64,000 nt of DNA from Numida meleagris. Its lineage: Eukaryota > Chordata > Aves > Galliformes > Numididae. The stretch is from NCBI RefSeq assembly GCF_002078875.1, contig NC_034419.1:17701090-17765089 (forward strand). The letters run 5' to 3'. A program made the translations under genes and the position numbers. Positions 38,511 to 51,319 of this stretch are shown here, one piece after another (within the stretch, counting starts at the first letter, position 1; each line of letters starts with the position of its first letter). The notes beneath the pieces are model-generated. The model was not told where the DNA came from and did not search any database. It was given only the letters and a program-made list of their open reading frames with translations.

Positions 38511-40226
38511 CCGTGCACTTAGAACAGCATACTGTGGTGACCGATCTTGCAATTGAGAGCCCTGCTTTAAATAAGAGATTAAATAAATTACCTGGAGATC
38601 TCAAAGTTGCCCATTTGGGCAGCCAGTAAGAACCCTCAAGTTATTTTGTATGCCATTTATAGTCGTCTTTTTGGTTGTTAAATTTAAGAGTTCAGTACAT
38701 GGCATTGGATTATATATAATTGAACCATTTTCTGTCCTGACCTCATGTTGTTGACAAATTCTGACATGCACAAAGCAGATATTTCTTCTTTCCCATACAT
38801 GATAAATACAGCTATTTCTGGTTTCAGTTTAATCTAGTCTGCACAATAGAACTGTGTGTTCTATCTGGGCTGTTTAGCACAGATTCATTCAGACTAAATT
38901 CTAAAGCCTAAAACTTGAGACCTTATACATCTCATACTTCTTCTGAATTCATATGGATTCAATAACAAAAGGTATATAATAAGGAAAGATGATTCTTGAT
39001 ATATCATGTCTCCTGTGTTGGTAGAATATAGCGAACACACATCACTTAATTACAAAGAAAATAATATACTTTTACATACTACTAATAGTAGAAGACTGAC
39101 CAACCAAGTGTCCTGCCCCATAAGCTTATGCCCATAGCTAATAGCTCCATATTTGAAGTAACAGGCTTTGCAGACCTATCAAAGCCAACCTTGGTTAAGT
39201 GAACAAGTGTACAGCAAGAAAAACCATATTTCTTCCATAAATCTTCCAGTAAGTTTCCTAACCTTAAAAAAGCAGTTCACAAAACAGTGCAAGTCTTTTT
39301 TTTCATGCACAGTCTGATGCTAAAGATTTAATGAAAATACATTAATTTTCACTGATTGCAGTGCAGAAATATAGTTTGAAGCACATTTTTATCTCATAGA
39401 CACAGTATACATGAATCTTCATGCTAACCAATAAGTTAAGTTTTAAGTAATCCCAAGTGTATCAGTGAAACTACCCTGGCAATTTTATATCATGCAAAGA
39501 GGGAGACAGTGATAATAGAGTTATTTAGGAAACATTGTTCTGTATTGAGAAAGCACAACAAGAAAGGCTTTGTTTATTGTTTATATCATTTTAGGACAAA
39601 GGTACAATCTATTCATCGTTACCCACTTTGTAATTTTTTTTGTGTAATTCACATTTACTGAATACGAATTCCTCTTTTTCTTGAGGATGCCAGATTTCCT
39701 TTTTACCCTGAAAACCCACAGGTAGTGCTGTAATTGTTCCTGAGATTGGAAGGGACTGGTGACTCCAGTCATGTCCAGTCATTACAGGCCATGTAATTCT
39801 ACTAAGTTGTTTTGGAGCCTTCTATAATTACAGTAATTAACTTCTCTGTTTCTACTCTCAAAAGGTACCATTATTTCGCATTTCTCTCTCTTCAAGTATC
39901 TTCTGGTGTTTATTACTTCTATCTAAAGCTAATTGAGCTAAATTTCACCCTTGATCACATCAGAGACGTTTTATTCCATTATGGTTGTAATACAGTGACG
40001 TTTCTACAGAAGGAAAAGGATCTAGACCCAAATTTCTGGTCTTTCCCTGGCCAAATATGGCAACATGTAAATATCTGAGGGCAAATATGCAAATGAGAAA
40101 GAAAATTATCAAAACTGGCAGATTTTAGGAGCAAAGTGGAAGTCTGTGCAGAAAATGAGCCGAAGAGAAAAGAAAAATCCGTTTGTAGTGAGAGAAGTTT
40201 AGTTGTTATTTCCTTCACCCAACTTA

Positions 40227-40500
40227 AAGGAATCTTTTGTAGGCATCATTTGTGCCGTATATCCTTCTTAGCTTGCTGTACTCAGCTTTGTTTGTCTAAT
40301 ACCTGCTCGGCAGCTGACTGACTTTATTAATCTTCATCCCCCCGTATAGTCTCTGTAATAATCCTCTGATATTATTTATCTTTGTTTGACTTACATCTCC
40401 TCAGCAGTTTCCCCCTGACATTGTACATCTTCATTCCCCAAATACCCACTAAGCAGTCATTGACTGACATTGCTCAGCCCCGATCCCCTCACTCGCCGTC
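40227..40500 (+). repeat. degenerate tandem repeat, about 47-bp period
   Basis: Successive units start near 40270, 40311, 40356, 40402 and 40451. Each shows, in order, an AGCAG-like start, a CTGAC/CTGAT core, an ATCTTCAT-like block and a CCC-rich end. Spacing between units is 41 to 50 bp. A weaker unit precedes the array, and another (AGCAAGAG at 40501) may follow with extra insertions. Divergence between units is high, so this is an old minisatellite or a repetitive part of an unrecognised element. An open frame of 114 codons (40382-40726) passes through part of it without any frame-preserving periodicity. Confidence 0.45.
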
Positions 40501-40874
40501 AGCAAGAGTTCCCTCAAGCCATCCTTCTTCATTGGTGGGTCGCCCAACCAGCCGTCGCGTAGCATCGCTTATGTACATTAGGAACGATCATATAACGAAG
40601 TTCAATTTCTTTTCACTTCCCAGCACATCTAGCAGTCATCATCTGGCACCATTTGCTTCGGTCTTCAGGGGTACTCCGGGATCATTTGTCTTGATCCTAG
40701 ATGAATCATTAGATGATAACATGTAGCCTTGCTCTGTCTGTGCCATGGTGAAGCCACTGCAGCTTGGTGGCTTCCCACCTCCCCTTTCCTCTCCCACGCA
40801 GCAGAAAAGCTGTGAAACCTGCAGGCATGGTTCAGCTAGATGGGCTCTGTGAAATGTGTGTTATCCCTGTGTTT

Positions 40875-40894
40875 AAAAAAAAAAAAAAAAAAAA
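40875..40894 (+). repeat. A20 homopolymer
   Basis: A pure run of twenty A lies about 150 bp after the end of the open frame that overlaps the tandem array. It could be the tail of an unrecognised retroposed sequence or a simple slippage tract. I found no flanking target-site duplication. Confidence 0.85.
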
Positions 40895-43497
40895 CACCTT
40901 CACGTGGAAAATGAATTGGGCTCCTCCAAACGAACTGAATTGAGATATTCACCATTGTTCACAAACGCCTGTGTGTGACAAATGAGGGGTTTGCAACAAA
41001 AGGACAAGTTGCATTGAGGAGACCTCAGATCTTTGTGAGATTTCTCACATAGCTTCAGCATAGGGGAAAGGAAAGAGGGCGTAAATCTTCCCTATTTCTA
41101 CAGAGATCTGCCCAAACTCCTTTCTCAGTGCTGGGAGGTGCTATGTGACCTTTCACATGAGAGAAAGCTCTACCACAAAGCCAAGCACCAGACCTTGGCC
41201 AAAAACTGACAGAAACATACTAGAATTGTTCGTAAGAATCAAGTGTTACTGCATGCATTTGTACTGTCAAAACTTGAATAGCTCTTGAAGTTTAACTGAA
41301 ATCTCCTGCAATGTGGGCAGCACTTTGCACATTTGGACAAAAAAGATAATTTTCTAACTCATGATAATAAAAGTGGACTAGTCTTTTTAATGAGAAAGAC
41401 GCCCTCCTGAGAAACAGATGCTGTCCTTTCTGCTTTATCTGGCAGACTTTTCCATCTGAGTCTTGGTGGGCCTGTTTGGGCTAACACAACCACAACAACT
41501 TTTGGAAAAATTTAAGCTTTATGACATATTTTAGCTGAGAGCACAATTTCACACTTTGAAGTTCTCTTAGTCAAAGCCTGTCCTCTTTTTCTTTATTTTC
41601 TTCTTCTTTTAGGCAAGACTAACACATTGTTTCTAAATTAAACGAGCTTGAGAACAGAGAAGGTTCATCCGCTGCTAACAAAGGTGGCTGTGAGTTGGAG
41701 AATGTGTGGAGACATGCTGACTTCTTCTGCAAAACCAAGTCAGGCTCCTGCAAAGCTTCTGACGTGGAGGTGCCATAGTGTTTGGGTGACCCTGGGAAAG
41801 TGAGGGGGAGCATTTGCTGCACAGCGTTTGTTGCTGCTTTCCAGATCAGGGCAGTGTAGTTTTGTAACAGGCAGGACTGAGTGACACGTTCGTGTGTCTG
41901 GGACAGTAAGGAATTGTAGAAACTGTGCTCCTTATTAAATGGATGGAAATGTGCTGTAGTGAAAGCCTGCAGATAGACGCTTGAGTCTGTGCACCTCACT
42001 CTGTGTGCTTTGACGTTATGAAAGATCAAGTTAATTAGTATTTTTTTTTTTTTAATGAGCACAGTGATGCTTAAAAAAACCTAAGCTAAACTTAACCTTA
42101 CAGTCTGCTAAATCAATGGGATGACACCACTCTGAAACTATTTTGATATGCAGAAACGGAATTGTCACTATCACAAATCTATGTAAAAATAACAAAACTC
42201 CATGGGGGGGGGAAAAAGGGATCCTGAATCTGAACTTTGTAAGAAGTTGAGTCCCAAGGAAGACATTGAAAGCCAAGTCAAACTTTGGATCCAGATTTCA
42301 TGAATGTTCTGCTTTTTTGTGGCACTAAGTGCGGTGCATCCTTTGTATCTAGAATAATTACTTCAGTGGGGAAAAACAGAGTAGTGCACACAGTCTTCTC
42401 CACTCACATAAGCAGAAAAGGTTTCAGTCCTGTCCATTTATCTCCTTGAAGAACTGTGCCTGTTAATTAGTCTATAGAAATACAATACAAGTACCACATG
42501 TGTCAAACACCATGGTAATCAAAATTTAAACCTATTACTAGCCACAGATAATCAATAAAGGCAGTAACACAGGTCACAAGACTGGGAAGCCCTTTGCTGG
42601 TCATCAGATCGGGCTGCCTGCTCGCATAGTCAATCATATCATACAGTCTTGTTCATAAACATCTCAAGAGTTACAGCTAGGGCTTCTTGTTGTTTCTGAA
42701 GTCGTTTCAAAAGGTCTTTACATATTTTGTGACTGAGGAACTGGTGTTTTGTTCTTTTCCCTGCTTCTGATGTTCTGAACTGTAAATGACTTTATAAGGA
42801 AGTATCCCTGGGTTTGCTCCTGAAGGAATGCTGCTTCCACCCATGTGCTTCTGTTGCCTTCTCTGTTCTCATGGTCTGAGTTTCCACTGGACCATGGAAA
42901 AAAAATACAAAAGCTTGTATGCTTTTATCTCCATTTACCCTTAATAAGGACCCATCTTCAGCAATCACAAACCAATATAAACGTATTAAAATTTTTCCAA
43001 AGAACTTTATAAATAGATAAGCAGGATATAAAGGAGTAAGTAATTAATGTTTTCATGTGTACTCGCTATAAGTTTGCTCAAGTGAATATACTCATGCTAC
43101 AATAGTGAAATAAAACCTGGCCTTTCAAGACCAATGTAGTTTGCTGAATGCAAGCTATGCATCCCATCCTGTTATTATAAACTTCATAGTTGATGGGAGT
43201 ATTTGTAAAATATGTATGCATATGTCTGAACTGGATGAGCTCTTTGCTTATGGGATGCTCTAAGCCAGTAGGCCAGCATTTATAGCAGCCAAAGAAAAGT
43301 GTTCATTTCAACAGGATTCTCCCTCTAAGAAGATTTTGTTTTTTATTGTCTTACGTTGCACCACAATCACATGTATTCAAATATATTTTATTAAAGCTAC
43401 CAAAAATTCCTATAACTTTTTATGCGCTGCATAAATACAGCACGCATGGCAGTCTTCAATACATCACCTGCTTTTATTTTTAACATAAAAAAATTTC

Positions 43498-44560
43498 CAT
43501 AGGAGGTCTGGAAACTTTCAGGGCTGGGCTGCATGCAGGGCATGATGCACTGCGGCGCTGGGGGCAGCAGTCTGGGCGTATGGCTCCAGCAGAGCAGGCA
43601 GTGCTGGCCAGGAGACTAAAAATCCTCCCAAGGAGGTGTGGAGCTAAAAGTAGGCAGTGCCAGATGGAAGATGAAGGCGACTCTGTGCCCCCCTCCATCT
43701 GCTTCTAGTCATCTCGAGGACAACGTGGCAAAGCTGCCTGCTGCTGGCTGAGTTGGAGAGGTGGATGCTGGTGAAACAGAGTGTCTGTGCTTCTTCTGTA
43801 ATGACAGTAATGTGCCCACGTGAATTTTGAAGGTAGAGGTGTGAGGTACGGGTTAGCCCTGTTTCTGGCTCGTGCTGGGTGTGGAGCACCTCGAGAGCAC
43901 CCCACGTCCTGTGGGTCATGCGATGGCCCCACACAGACCTGGAGGTGACTGCAGCCCTTGGTGAGGTGGCTGCCCTGCTGCTGCTCATCCCCTGGAAATG
44001 TGTTGCCAGCTGCCCTGCATGCAAGGCTGCAGAGCCCTAGGAGGGTGGGCTGTGGGGCCAGAGATATGGGAAAACAAAAAGGACCTTGCTGTTGGCCCAA
44101 AGGCCTTCATGTAAATAGCTGCTGTGTGGCCAGCACCACTCCCTCCATCTCCTGCGAGGCACAGTGCAGTGCAGCCTGGAAACTCTGCCGTGTCTGTGCT
44201 CTGAGACAGATGTGCCAGTGCTGCTTGGGCTGGGCAGGTTGGCTGGTTGTTTCTAGGTGCCCATAAACCAAATCCAGTGCTTTCCATTCCTCCTGGCACT
44301 CACCCCTTGGAGTAAATGGGACACAGTCTGCCTCCTTTACGTGCGAGGGCATGAATTTGAGTTCTGCAAATAGGATTCCTCTTTACTTTCCCACACTGAT
44401 CTATGAGGCAAAGGGAGAAAGGCAGCGAGCCTGCTCTGGTCAGGACAGCAGCAAAGCCCCAGGGAGCTCAGGTCAATGAGGAGACAGCCACATTCTTGGG
44501 CTGTTCCACTGCACTTCTCGATGTGCATTTCTTACCAGTTCCTGCTCCACGGGGACTTTG
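43498..44560. other. GC-rich kilobase with overlapping open frames
   Basis: This segment is clearly more GC-rich than its AT-rich flanks and has open frames of 63 to 131 codons in several frames on both strands. That is what GC-rich DNA gives by chance, since stop codons become rarer. CpGs are present but not dense enough for a classical island. I recognise no protein, splice sites or repeat family. It may be an unannotated exon or lncRNA, or only a compositional patch. Confidence 0.5.
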
Positions 44561-45623
44561 CTGGCAAGTTTTATTTTGCAAGCTTTACTTTATTTCTCCT
44601 AAGAAAAAGCCAGGTTAAGGGGTCACCCACTGGGATCTTTTGAAGTGATGCTTCTCCAACTGCAAATGGCTTGGAAATGATTCTCAAAATAATTTCTGCA
44701 CTTCTTTCTACGAAGAAAAGTATTTGTACCGGAGATATTTGGAACATAAATGAGAGTCTTTATCTAAAAAAGACTTTTGTCCAATGATCTGTTTTATTAT
44801 GATAATTAAATATTCTTTATTCCTTCTTTAAGGAGCACATCATTATTTGAAATTTTCTCACTTAGTGTTGCCATCTGTGAATCTCAGCATTTAAAAACAC
44901 TGCTTAGTATTCTGAAAGCATCTTTCTATTCCTTACTCTGTTGACCTCAGTCAAGTTGTGATTCAGAAAGTGGAAGACCATCTCCCCCCAGAAATCCTTA
45001 CCTTTTCCTCCTGCCTCCCACTGCATTCGTGGCATGACAAACACCATGTTATGCCTTCTGCAAAATCATTAATGAGTTCATAGTGACCCTGCAAGCCAGA
45101 GCATGTGGCAGTAGATGTCTGAGGACCAGCTGAGGCATCTCTGTGCTGGTTCATGGGTACATCCCATGTGTCAGTGAAACCCCTCACCCAGATGCCAATG
45201 GGGAGAAAGTTGTCAGGCAAAATGGAGATATTGTCAGCCCCTGAATTTCTTCAGCTTCTTGGTGTGGAACATTTTCATCTTCAGGTCCACCATTCACTCT
45301 TTTTTGGGTTCTGTTGGGTTTATTCCTCCTGCATTTGATCAACTCAACGTTTATACATATGTCTAGAAATCTATGAACAAATGTCTGTCAAAGGCTAGGT
45401 TCTAATAACAGATGCCATGACTACCACCCATGCTTTTGTGTTTTTTTTTATACAGAACAGATTGAGAATTCGCCAACATGTTTTTTTTATTTAAAATAGA
45501 AGTGCCAATTCATCAAAAATCTCTACCCGGGGGAGTGGAGGGGGGAAGATGCAGACATGTAAAAATCTCTCTGTTCTGGAAAAACTGCTTTTAAAGTTGT
45601 TGAAACGTCCCACCCAACACTGG

Positions 45624-45644
45624 ATAATATATATATATATATAT
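45624..45644. repeat. AT dinucleotide microsatellite
   Basis: About nine to ten AT units lie just upstream of a T7 run and the CR1 tail that begins near 45676. Confidence 0.9.
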
Positions 45645-45675
45645 GTTTTTTTAATTTGAAAGTTTTTATTGAAAG

Positions 45676-46008
45676 GCTGAGTAACCTGAGTCTGTTTAGC
45701 CTGGGAAAAAGAAGACTGAGAGGGGATCTGATTAATGTTTATAAATATCTAAAGAGAGGTGGGAGGAAAATGGATGAGGCTCTTCTTGGTGGTGTGTAGC
45801 GATAGGACAGGGAGCAACAGCCTAAAACTTAGTACAGAACTTCCTGTGTTCTGTTCAACATGCAGAAGTACTTCTTTATGGTAAGGATGATGGAGCACTG
45901 GAACAGGTTGCCCAGAGAGGTGGTGGAGTCTCCTTCTGTGGAGGTACTCAATCCCGTCTGGACACCGACCTCTCTTGAGGTCCCTTCCAACCCCTGTGAT
46001 TGTGTGAC
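45676..46008 (+). mobile_element. CR1 LINE 3' tail with internal deletion
   Basis: The CR1 hallmarks appear in order: tctgtttagcctgggaaaaa, ggggatctgattaatgttta, gataggacagggagcaa, gcactggaacaggttgccca, ggtggtggagtctccttctg, and gaggtcccttccaacccctg. Near 45971 the consensus segment that normally lies between the cgtctggacac block and the final aggtcccttccaaccc block is missing. From memory this is several tens of bases, including the ggcagggggttgga motif. The open frames across it are remnants of the untranslated tail and do not encode the CR1 proteins. Confidence 0.93.
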
Positions 46009-49000
46009 CATGTACTTGGCACGATCCAATTTTGTTTCAGGCTATAATGTAATTAGAATTTACTGTTGCCACAATCCAATGTAGAAGGGGAAAAAAAAAA
46101 AAATGAATGAAATCACAGCTCTGAGTTTCTATATGATAAACATTGATCGCTGTGCTCGTGATCAATAGAGGGCCATAGGTCTTTATACCAAATCTCATAG
46201 CCTATCAAACTCCATTAAAAACTGAATTCACTGATTTTTCTAAAGTCTAGAAGAACGCGCTGTGCACTGCTAAGATATTTGTTTGCTACTATATTTGTTT
46301 AGGCTTTGGAGAGTTCAGCTTCCCACTTCCATGTCTCTTGCCATTTGTCAGTCTGCTGAAGGCAGTAACTACTTCTTCCCCCAGTTTAGAGGAAAGCACT
46401 GTAAAATGGCATCTGCTTAAAATTTTTCTGACTCTATGGTTTCACACTTTAGACGTATGCTCCCAGGATATGCCTTTGGTAATGTCTTTATGAAAACCCG
46501 AACATTTGGTCCTTGCAACCCCTAGGGCAATTCATGCTTTTGAAGAATTTGCAAAACTTACTGAGGCCTGACCTTTCTTTTCTGAAATCTTGTTGACTGT
46601 GTTTAATTCTGTACACTTTCCTCTGTACTTTTTTCTGTTTGATCTTCAAAGAGGTTTCAGTGAACTTGCTCTATAAAATGATGCAAAGTTTTCTGATCTT
46701 TTTTTTTTTTTAAGCGTGCACCTGGGAACCCAGGACTTCTCTTAGCCATTGGGGTGAGCTAGCTGCTTTCCAGTCCTCAGGCAGTCATTTCTTTAGTGAA
46801 TTTGTATGTTTGACCACCTAGATTTTGTTCTTACCTAATGTCTAAGTCTTACCTTTTAGGTTAGTCATTTTCATAACTGCTCGTAGCTAGAATTTGAGCT
46901 GCAGTGCACCGTCAGTTCACATGTTCCTTTGAGAAATGTCATTGTGTTGACTGTTCTCTGCTTTGCAGAGACATTGGTGATCATCCATGTTTTTCATTCA
47001 GGAAAGCTGATGCAATGCACTGCCAGACTCTTCGCTTGTGTTTCTATATGAACTTATTTTAAAGAATATAAAAAAGTTATTTAGTAGCAATTCTACGAAA
47101 TGGGTAGTAGTAATGTTTATCTTCCTGAAGTGAGGTCAAAAGTTGCTTTTTGAGATACTTCATTCCAAATCATGGACATCTTCCCATTCACCTGTGGTGG
47201 GTTTTTTTTGGCCCACCATACCCCTAAATGTCACAGCTGATACAAGAAATATCACATCTTTTCATTCAGAAGGTCTAGAAACTGAGTCTCTGTTCCTTTC
47301 AGAGCAGTTTCTGGCATTTGTCTGACACTTTGAGCACTGAGACAGCTCTTGACTTTTCCCAAGAACAAACATCTTCTGTGAATTCATTCCATTTCATTTC
47401 ATGAGTGTCAAAATAATTGAAATCCTCCCCAGTCAGCCTTCAAGACTTTTTCAGTCTTGCACCTGCTTTCCCATCCTGTCCCAGAGGTCTGTCAAAGTTC
47501 CCACTAACATGATTGCTTGTGTGTATGTCCACGTATGTATGCATTTGCCACCACTCCTTCCACCAAGCCACCCACACCTGCATATAACTTTCCTTTGCTT
47601 TCTCTTAACTCTGCCTAGAATGTTTTGCATGACTACGGGACGAGGTCTTGAGGAGATGTTTTTGTTAAGTTCTCACCTATTCTGCCACCTGCACATCTTT
47701 CTAAATTTGCATATTTGTGACTGACAAGAGCAGGAATATATTATAAATTATGCTGCTGAGCACAAGTATGACAACATCATATATTTTACTTTTTATTATT
47801 CTCCTCCATCCATCCTTCTACTTTCCTATAGATTTTCTGGAACAGAAGGAACAAATACTCAAAGGTGCTGATTAACTGCTGCCCAGGAAGGAAAGAGAAA
47901 GGGGAGGGGAAGAGGAAAGAATAACTGAAAAATGAATTAAAAACCACCGTGCCTTGCTTCAACTCACAGGAATTGTTTTTCCCTTGCCTTCCTTCCAACC
48001 AGCCCAGTTCACACATGAACCTGCCCAAGCGGGATCTGCTGCTCATGCACAGTGTGGGGCAGAGAACATTTCTGCTGGAGGAAAGCTATTCAAAGAAGGC
48101 TCAGCAGCACCTGCAAAATTCAGGTTAATATTAATAATGATGCATTAATGTGTTTACACAAACAACCTGTATTCAATTTCATTTGTTAGCCTCCCTGAAA
48201 CCAGTCTCACTTGGTGTCATGTGAAATCTGAAATGTGGTAAGATAGGCTGGGCTAAAAGATGGAAGGTGGCTTGCACATCTGCATTTTCCAGCTCCTAAT
48301 TAGCTGAATTACTTGCTGCTGCTTTCCCTGCCAGACTGCTCAGCAAGTGCAGCATTCCCTTCGGCACAGAAACTAAACAGTAAAAGCATAAGCACAGGAC
48401 AGTGTCCTCCAAGGGTGTGCAGCGATGTGAGAGATGAAGTGAGATGTCTGCAGGAGACATCAGCAGGGAGGTTGCTGATGAGGAGGTGAGGAGGTGCAGG
48501 TGAAGAGGATACCTGAGCTCACCTGTGCCAGGACCTGAGCTGGCAGTCCTGGCACCATCCTGTTGTATGGGTGTTTTCAGGAATGAATGAACACAACCAG
48601 AGGCAGCATGGGGCTTCAGAGGAGGATACAGGAGGACACATGAGCACTGCCATGGGGGATGCGTGTGTCTATGCCCTTGTGTGCTGTTATTTACCTGTCC
48701 CTGGAGTGTCAGCCGAGCAATTTCCAGGATTGGCCTTGTGCCGTGAAACTCTACTCCAGAATCTGAATTTTTCTTTCTGTAGCAATTTAATTCCAGCCTT
48801 TCACAGGGCAAAAACAACCTTAAAACTTAAGGCATTAACAGCCCCATGCTGCTCTGGCTTTCTGCTCTGCTTTCTTTCCTCTGCTGTGTCAGCCCCAGCT
48901 TTGAGAGTCATGAACTGCCCCATCCATTCCCATCATGGTTCAGTGAATGCAATGACTTTGCATAATTCTTGCAGTGGAATAAATCATTCTGCTGTAGCAC

Positions 49001-49929
49001 AGTGACTGGCATTTTCTTTTCTACTTCCTCTACCACCTGCTGCTGCATCCTCCTGGAGGTGCTGGTCCTTGTCAGGAGGGAACTGGAGCTCTTTGCCCAC
49101 CCGTGGCAGTAGCGTCCCTTGGCCATCATGCAGAGCCATGTGTTGTGGATGCAGTTCTGGGTGGGGGGTGATCTGCTTCTGTCAACAGCTGCTCCAGAGG
49201 AGGGAGAGGTTCCCATGATTTTCTTACCCATTTCCATCAGTTTCAAAAGCATTGAAGCCTTTCAGCACCAAGTCGCAGCTGCCTGCATTTGGATGCAGGA
49301 ACAAGGAGTCAGGAATTAAAAAGCATTTCATGGAGACTGAATTTGCCACTGATTTTTTTTGTCTGCATTCACTGATGTATTTGGATAATTGAAGAGAAGC
49401 CTAAGTGGTTCATAAAGAGATAAGAGACAAACAGTCCTTTCCCCATGCACTGCTACGTACAATTTTTCTGTGCTGTCTGATCCTAATGCTAAAGAAGATG
49501 TCTGCTTTGCAAAATAGAACCCTCTGCTTTTCTTTCCTGCTCAAACTCTCTTTTCTTTCTGAGCACCTCTTCAGAATTTTGAAGTCTTTATGAATTTAAG
49601 GCCTGACACTAATCCCTGATCTCTTTGCATGGATATGGAGAAATTATGCTCTCTTAGATCTCAGAACCCCACAGAGAGCTTAGAGAAAAGCAGCGATATC
49701 GACAATTTTGTTATTTTTTTTGTTTTGCCCAAATAAAGTCTATTCCACACAGTGTCTTTAACAATGGACTTATTCACAGGTAGACATGCATGTGCCATTC
49801 CCAGCAGGGCCCTGGTAAGCAGCAGGGGGTAGAATGTGTACAGACCCAGGTTATTGTAACACAGATTTCAAAAATCAATCCAGAATTTGTAAGTGATACG
49901 TGGATGGTTTTCCCAAATCGTAACATCAC
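46009..49929. other. gene-free region
   Basis: No gene is supportable. The longest frame in the whole window (173 codons, 48296-48817 minus) lies here in a moderately GC-rich patch, with no recognisable domain and a competing frame on the plus strand. Otherwise the stretch is mixed AT-rich DNA with a T-rich run at 46700-46712. Confidence 0.5.
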
Positions 49930-50345
49930 ACTGTAGCTTGGATGGAAGTTACTGACTTGATGAAAGAATTGCTGGGTGCAGCTCTGCAACTTGTGCTCTT
50001 CAGGGAGTGCAGTGGAAAGGCGAAGTCACAGCCTGAAACAGTGATTGAGAACCTGGTGGGAAGGCAGGGCCAGCCCAGGGGAGCTCAGGTGCATGGAGTG
50101 TACCTGAGTGACCAGAAGGGATGGATCCACCCCTTCCTTGACCTCATTTAGGGGTCAGTAATGGAGGTGAGGGCATCTCACTGGAGATCTCTTCATACCA
50201 GAGGCCTTCCAAAGGTAAGCAGTTTTTCTTTGTTTGTTTCTGTGTCCATGGCTGCTGCATTTGGGCTTGTTCTCATTTGCTGTAGCCTAGGATTGTGCCA
50301 CTCTGCTATTATTGCTGTACTTTCCATCACATTATAGCATTACGG
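49930..50345 (+). mobile_element. possible LTR-like interspersed repeat
   Basis: This roughly 400-bp segment lies immediately upstream of a CR1 tail and differs in composition from the surrounding AT-rich DNA. It reads like a dispersed avian repeat, possibly an LTR. I could not define the TG...CA ends, a polyadenylation signal or a target-site duplication, and I cannot name a family. It may simply be unique sequence into which the CR1 inserted. Confidence 0.22.
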
Positions 50346-50369
50346 GGAGCCACGTTGGGTGGCTGCTGT

Positions 50370-50740
50370 GGTCCTTTCAGATCCTGACATCAGATACAAA
50401 TTCTGCAGGGTTTGGGAGGCCTTCTTAAAGGGAGGTTGTAGCGAGCTGGGGGTCGGCCTCTTCTCTCTTGTAACTAGTGACAGGACAAGGGGGAATAGAC
50501 TCAAGTTGCACCAGGGGAGATTCAGGCTGAACATTAGGAAATACTACTTTTCTGAAAGAGTGGTCAGGCACTGGAATGGGCTTGCCCAGGGAGGTGGTCA
50601 AGTCACCATCCCTGGAGGTGTTCAAGAAACGTTTAGATATAGTGCTGAGAGATATGGTTTAGTGGGGTTATTGGTGGTAGGTGGATGGTTGGACTGGATG
50701 ATCTTGTAGGTCTTCCAACATAGCTAATTCTATGATTCTT
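50370..50740 (+). mobile_element. CR1 LINE, 5'-truncated 3' tail
   Basis: The recognisable CR1 blocks are gtgacaggacaagggggaat, ttcaggctgaacattaggaa, gtcaggcactggaatgggct, catccctggaggtgttcaag, a ggtggatggttggactggat block and the terminal attctatgattctt repeat. The continuous open frame over this part (50359-50709) is incidental. It is one of the better-preserved CR1 copies in the window. Confidence 0.93.
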
Positions 50741-51290
50741 CATAGATTCTATGCACTATGTTAGTATTCTGCACCATTCTTCTCTTTACTAAAAGGATTA
50801 AGTGGAAAATCTCAGTTTGAGCAGAGAACCCAGAACCTTTCTAGGCTCCACCATGTAGTACAGCAGAGGCACACAAAGAGCAGAGGTTTGCAGTGGCATC
50901 TCAGCAGTTCTTGCAGTGGTATATTATTTGCAAGGCAATGCATGAGTCATACTGGCTACATCCATGTACCTATCAGAAGGGAGTTTTCTGTGTCTCAACA
51001 CATGCTAAGGCTGCGTGTCTTTTTCTTCATTAATGGCCATCTCTCATGCCATGTTCTCGTTCCATCTGCCTGGGTGTCAGGTGTGGTACCAAAGAGCTTC
51101 AGGACATCAATTTCCAACTGGCGGCTACTAGTGGTTGGCAAATTAGGTCACATTGTGACTATTTATTAGTTGTGCTAACTGTTTGACAGATTGTTGTTAA
51201 CTACCATCCCAAGGATGGCAGATGGCCAATAAAAGGCAAAACGTAGCTTCCTGTCTTCTTTTGCGACATCTTGATGGCTCTTTGAATTTT

Positions 51291-51319
51291 TATATATATA
51301 TTTATATATATATATATAT
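51291..51319. repeat. TA dinucleotide microsatellite
   Basis: TA units are interrupted once by TT near 51301. It is potentially polymorphic. Confidence 0.9.

Larger units (their letters stand above)
38511..43497. other. gene-free region containing a degenerate tandem array
   Basis: No gene is supportable outside the repeats listed separately. A minus-strand frame of 147 codons at 41619-42062 is open but unrecognised and begins in a T-rich run. A G/A purine run lies at 42204-42220. Confidence 0.5.

Noticed and set aside
39720..39795. CR1-like phrase gattggaagggactgg
   Set aside because: Too short and not followed by any further CR1 block.
40382..40894. Possible processed pseudogene: open frame followed by an A20 tract
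   Set aside because: No parent gene recognised, no polyadenylation signal before the A run, no target-site duplication seen, and the frame lies partly on the degenerate tandem array.
45860..46084. Open frames over the CR1 tail on both strands
   Set aside because: Explained by the CR1 3' untranslated sequence.
48296..48817. 173-codon minus-strand open frame, the longest in the window
   Set aside because: Low-complexity composition, no domain, a competing 144-codon plus-strand frame, and a GC-elevated patch where long frames arise by chance.
50359..50709. 116-codon open frame
   Set aside because: It lies within the CR1 3' tail and is an incidental translation of repeat DNA.
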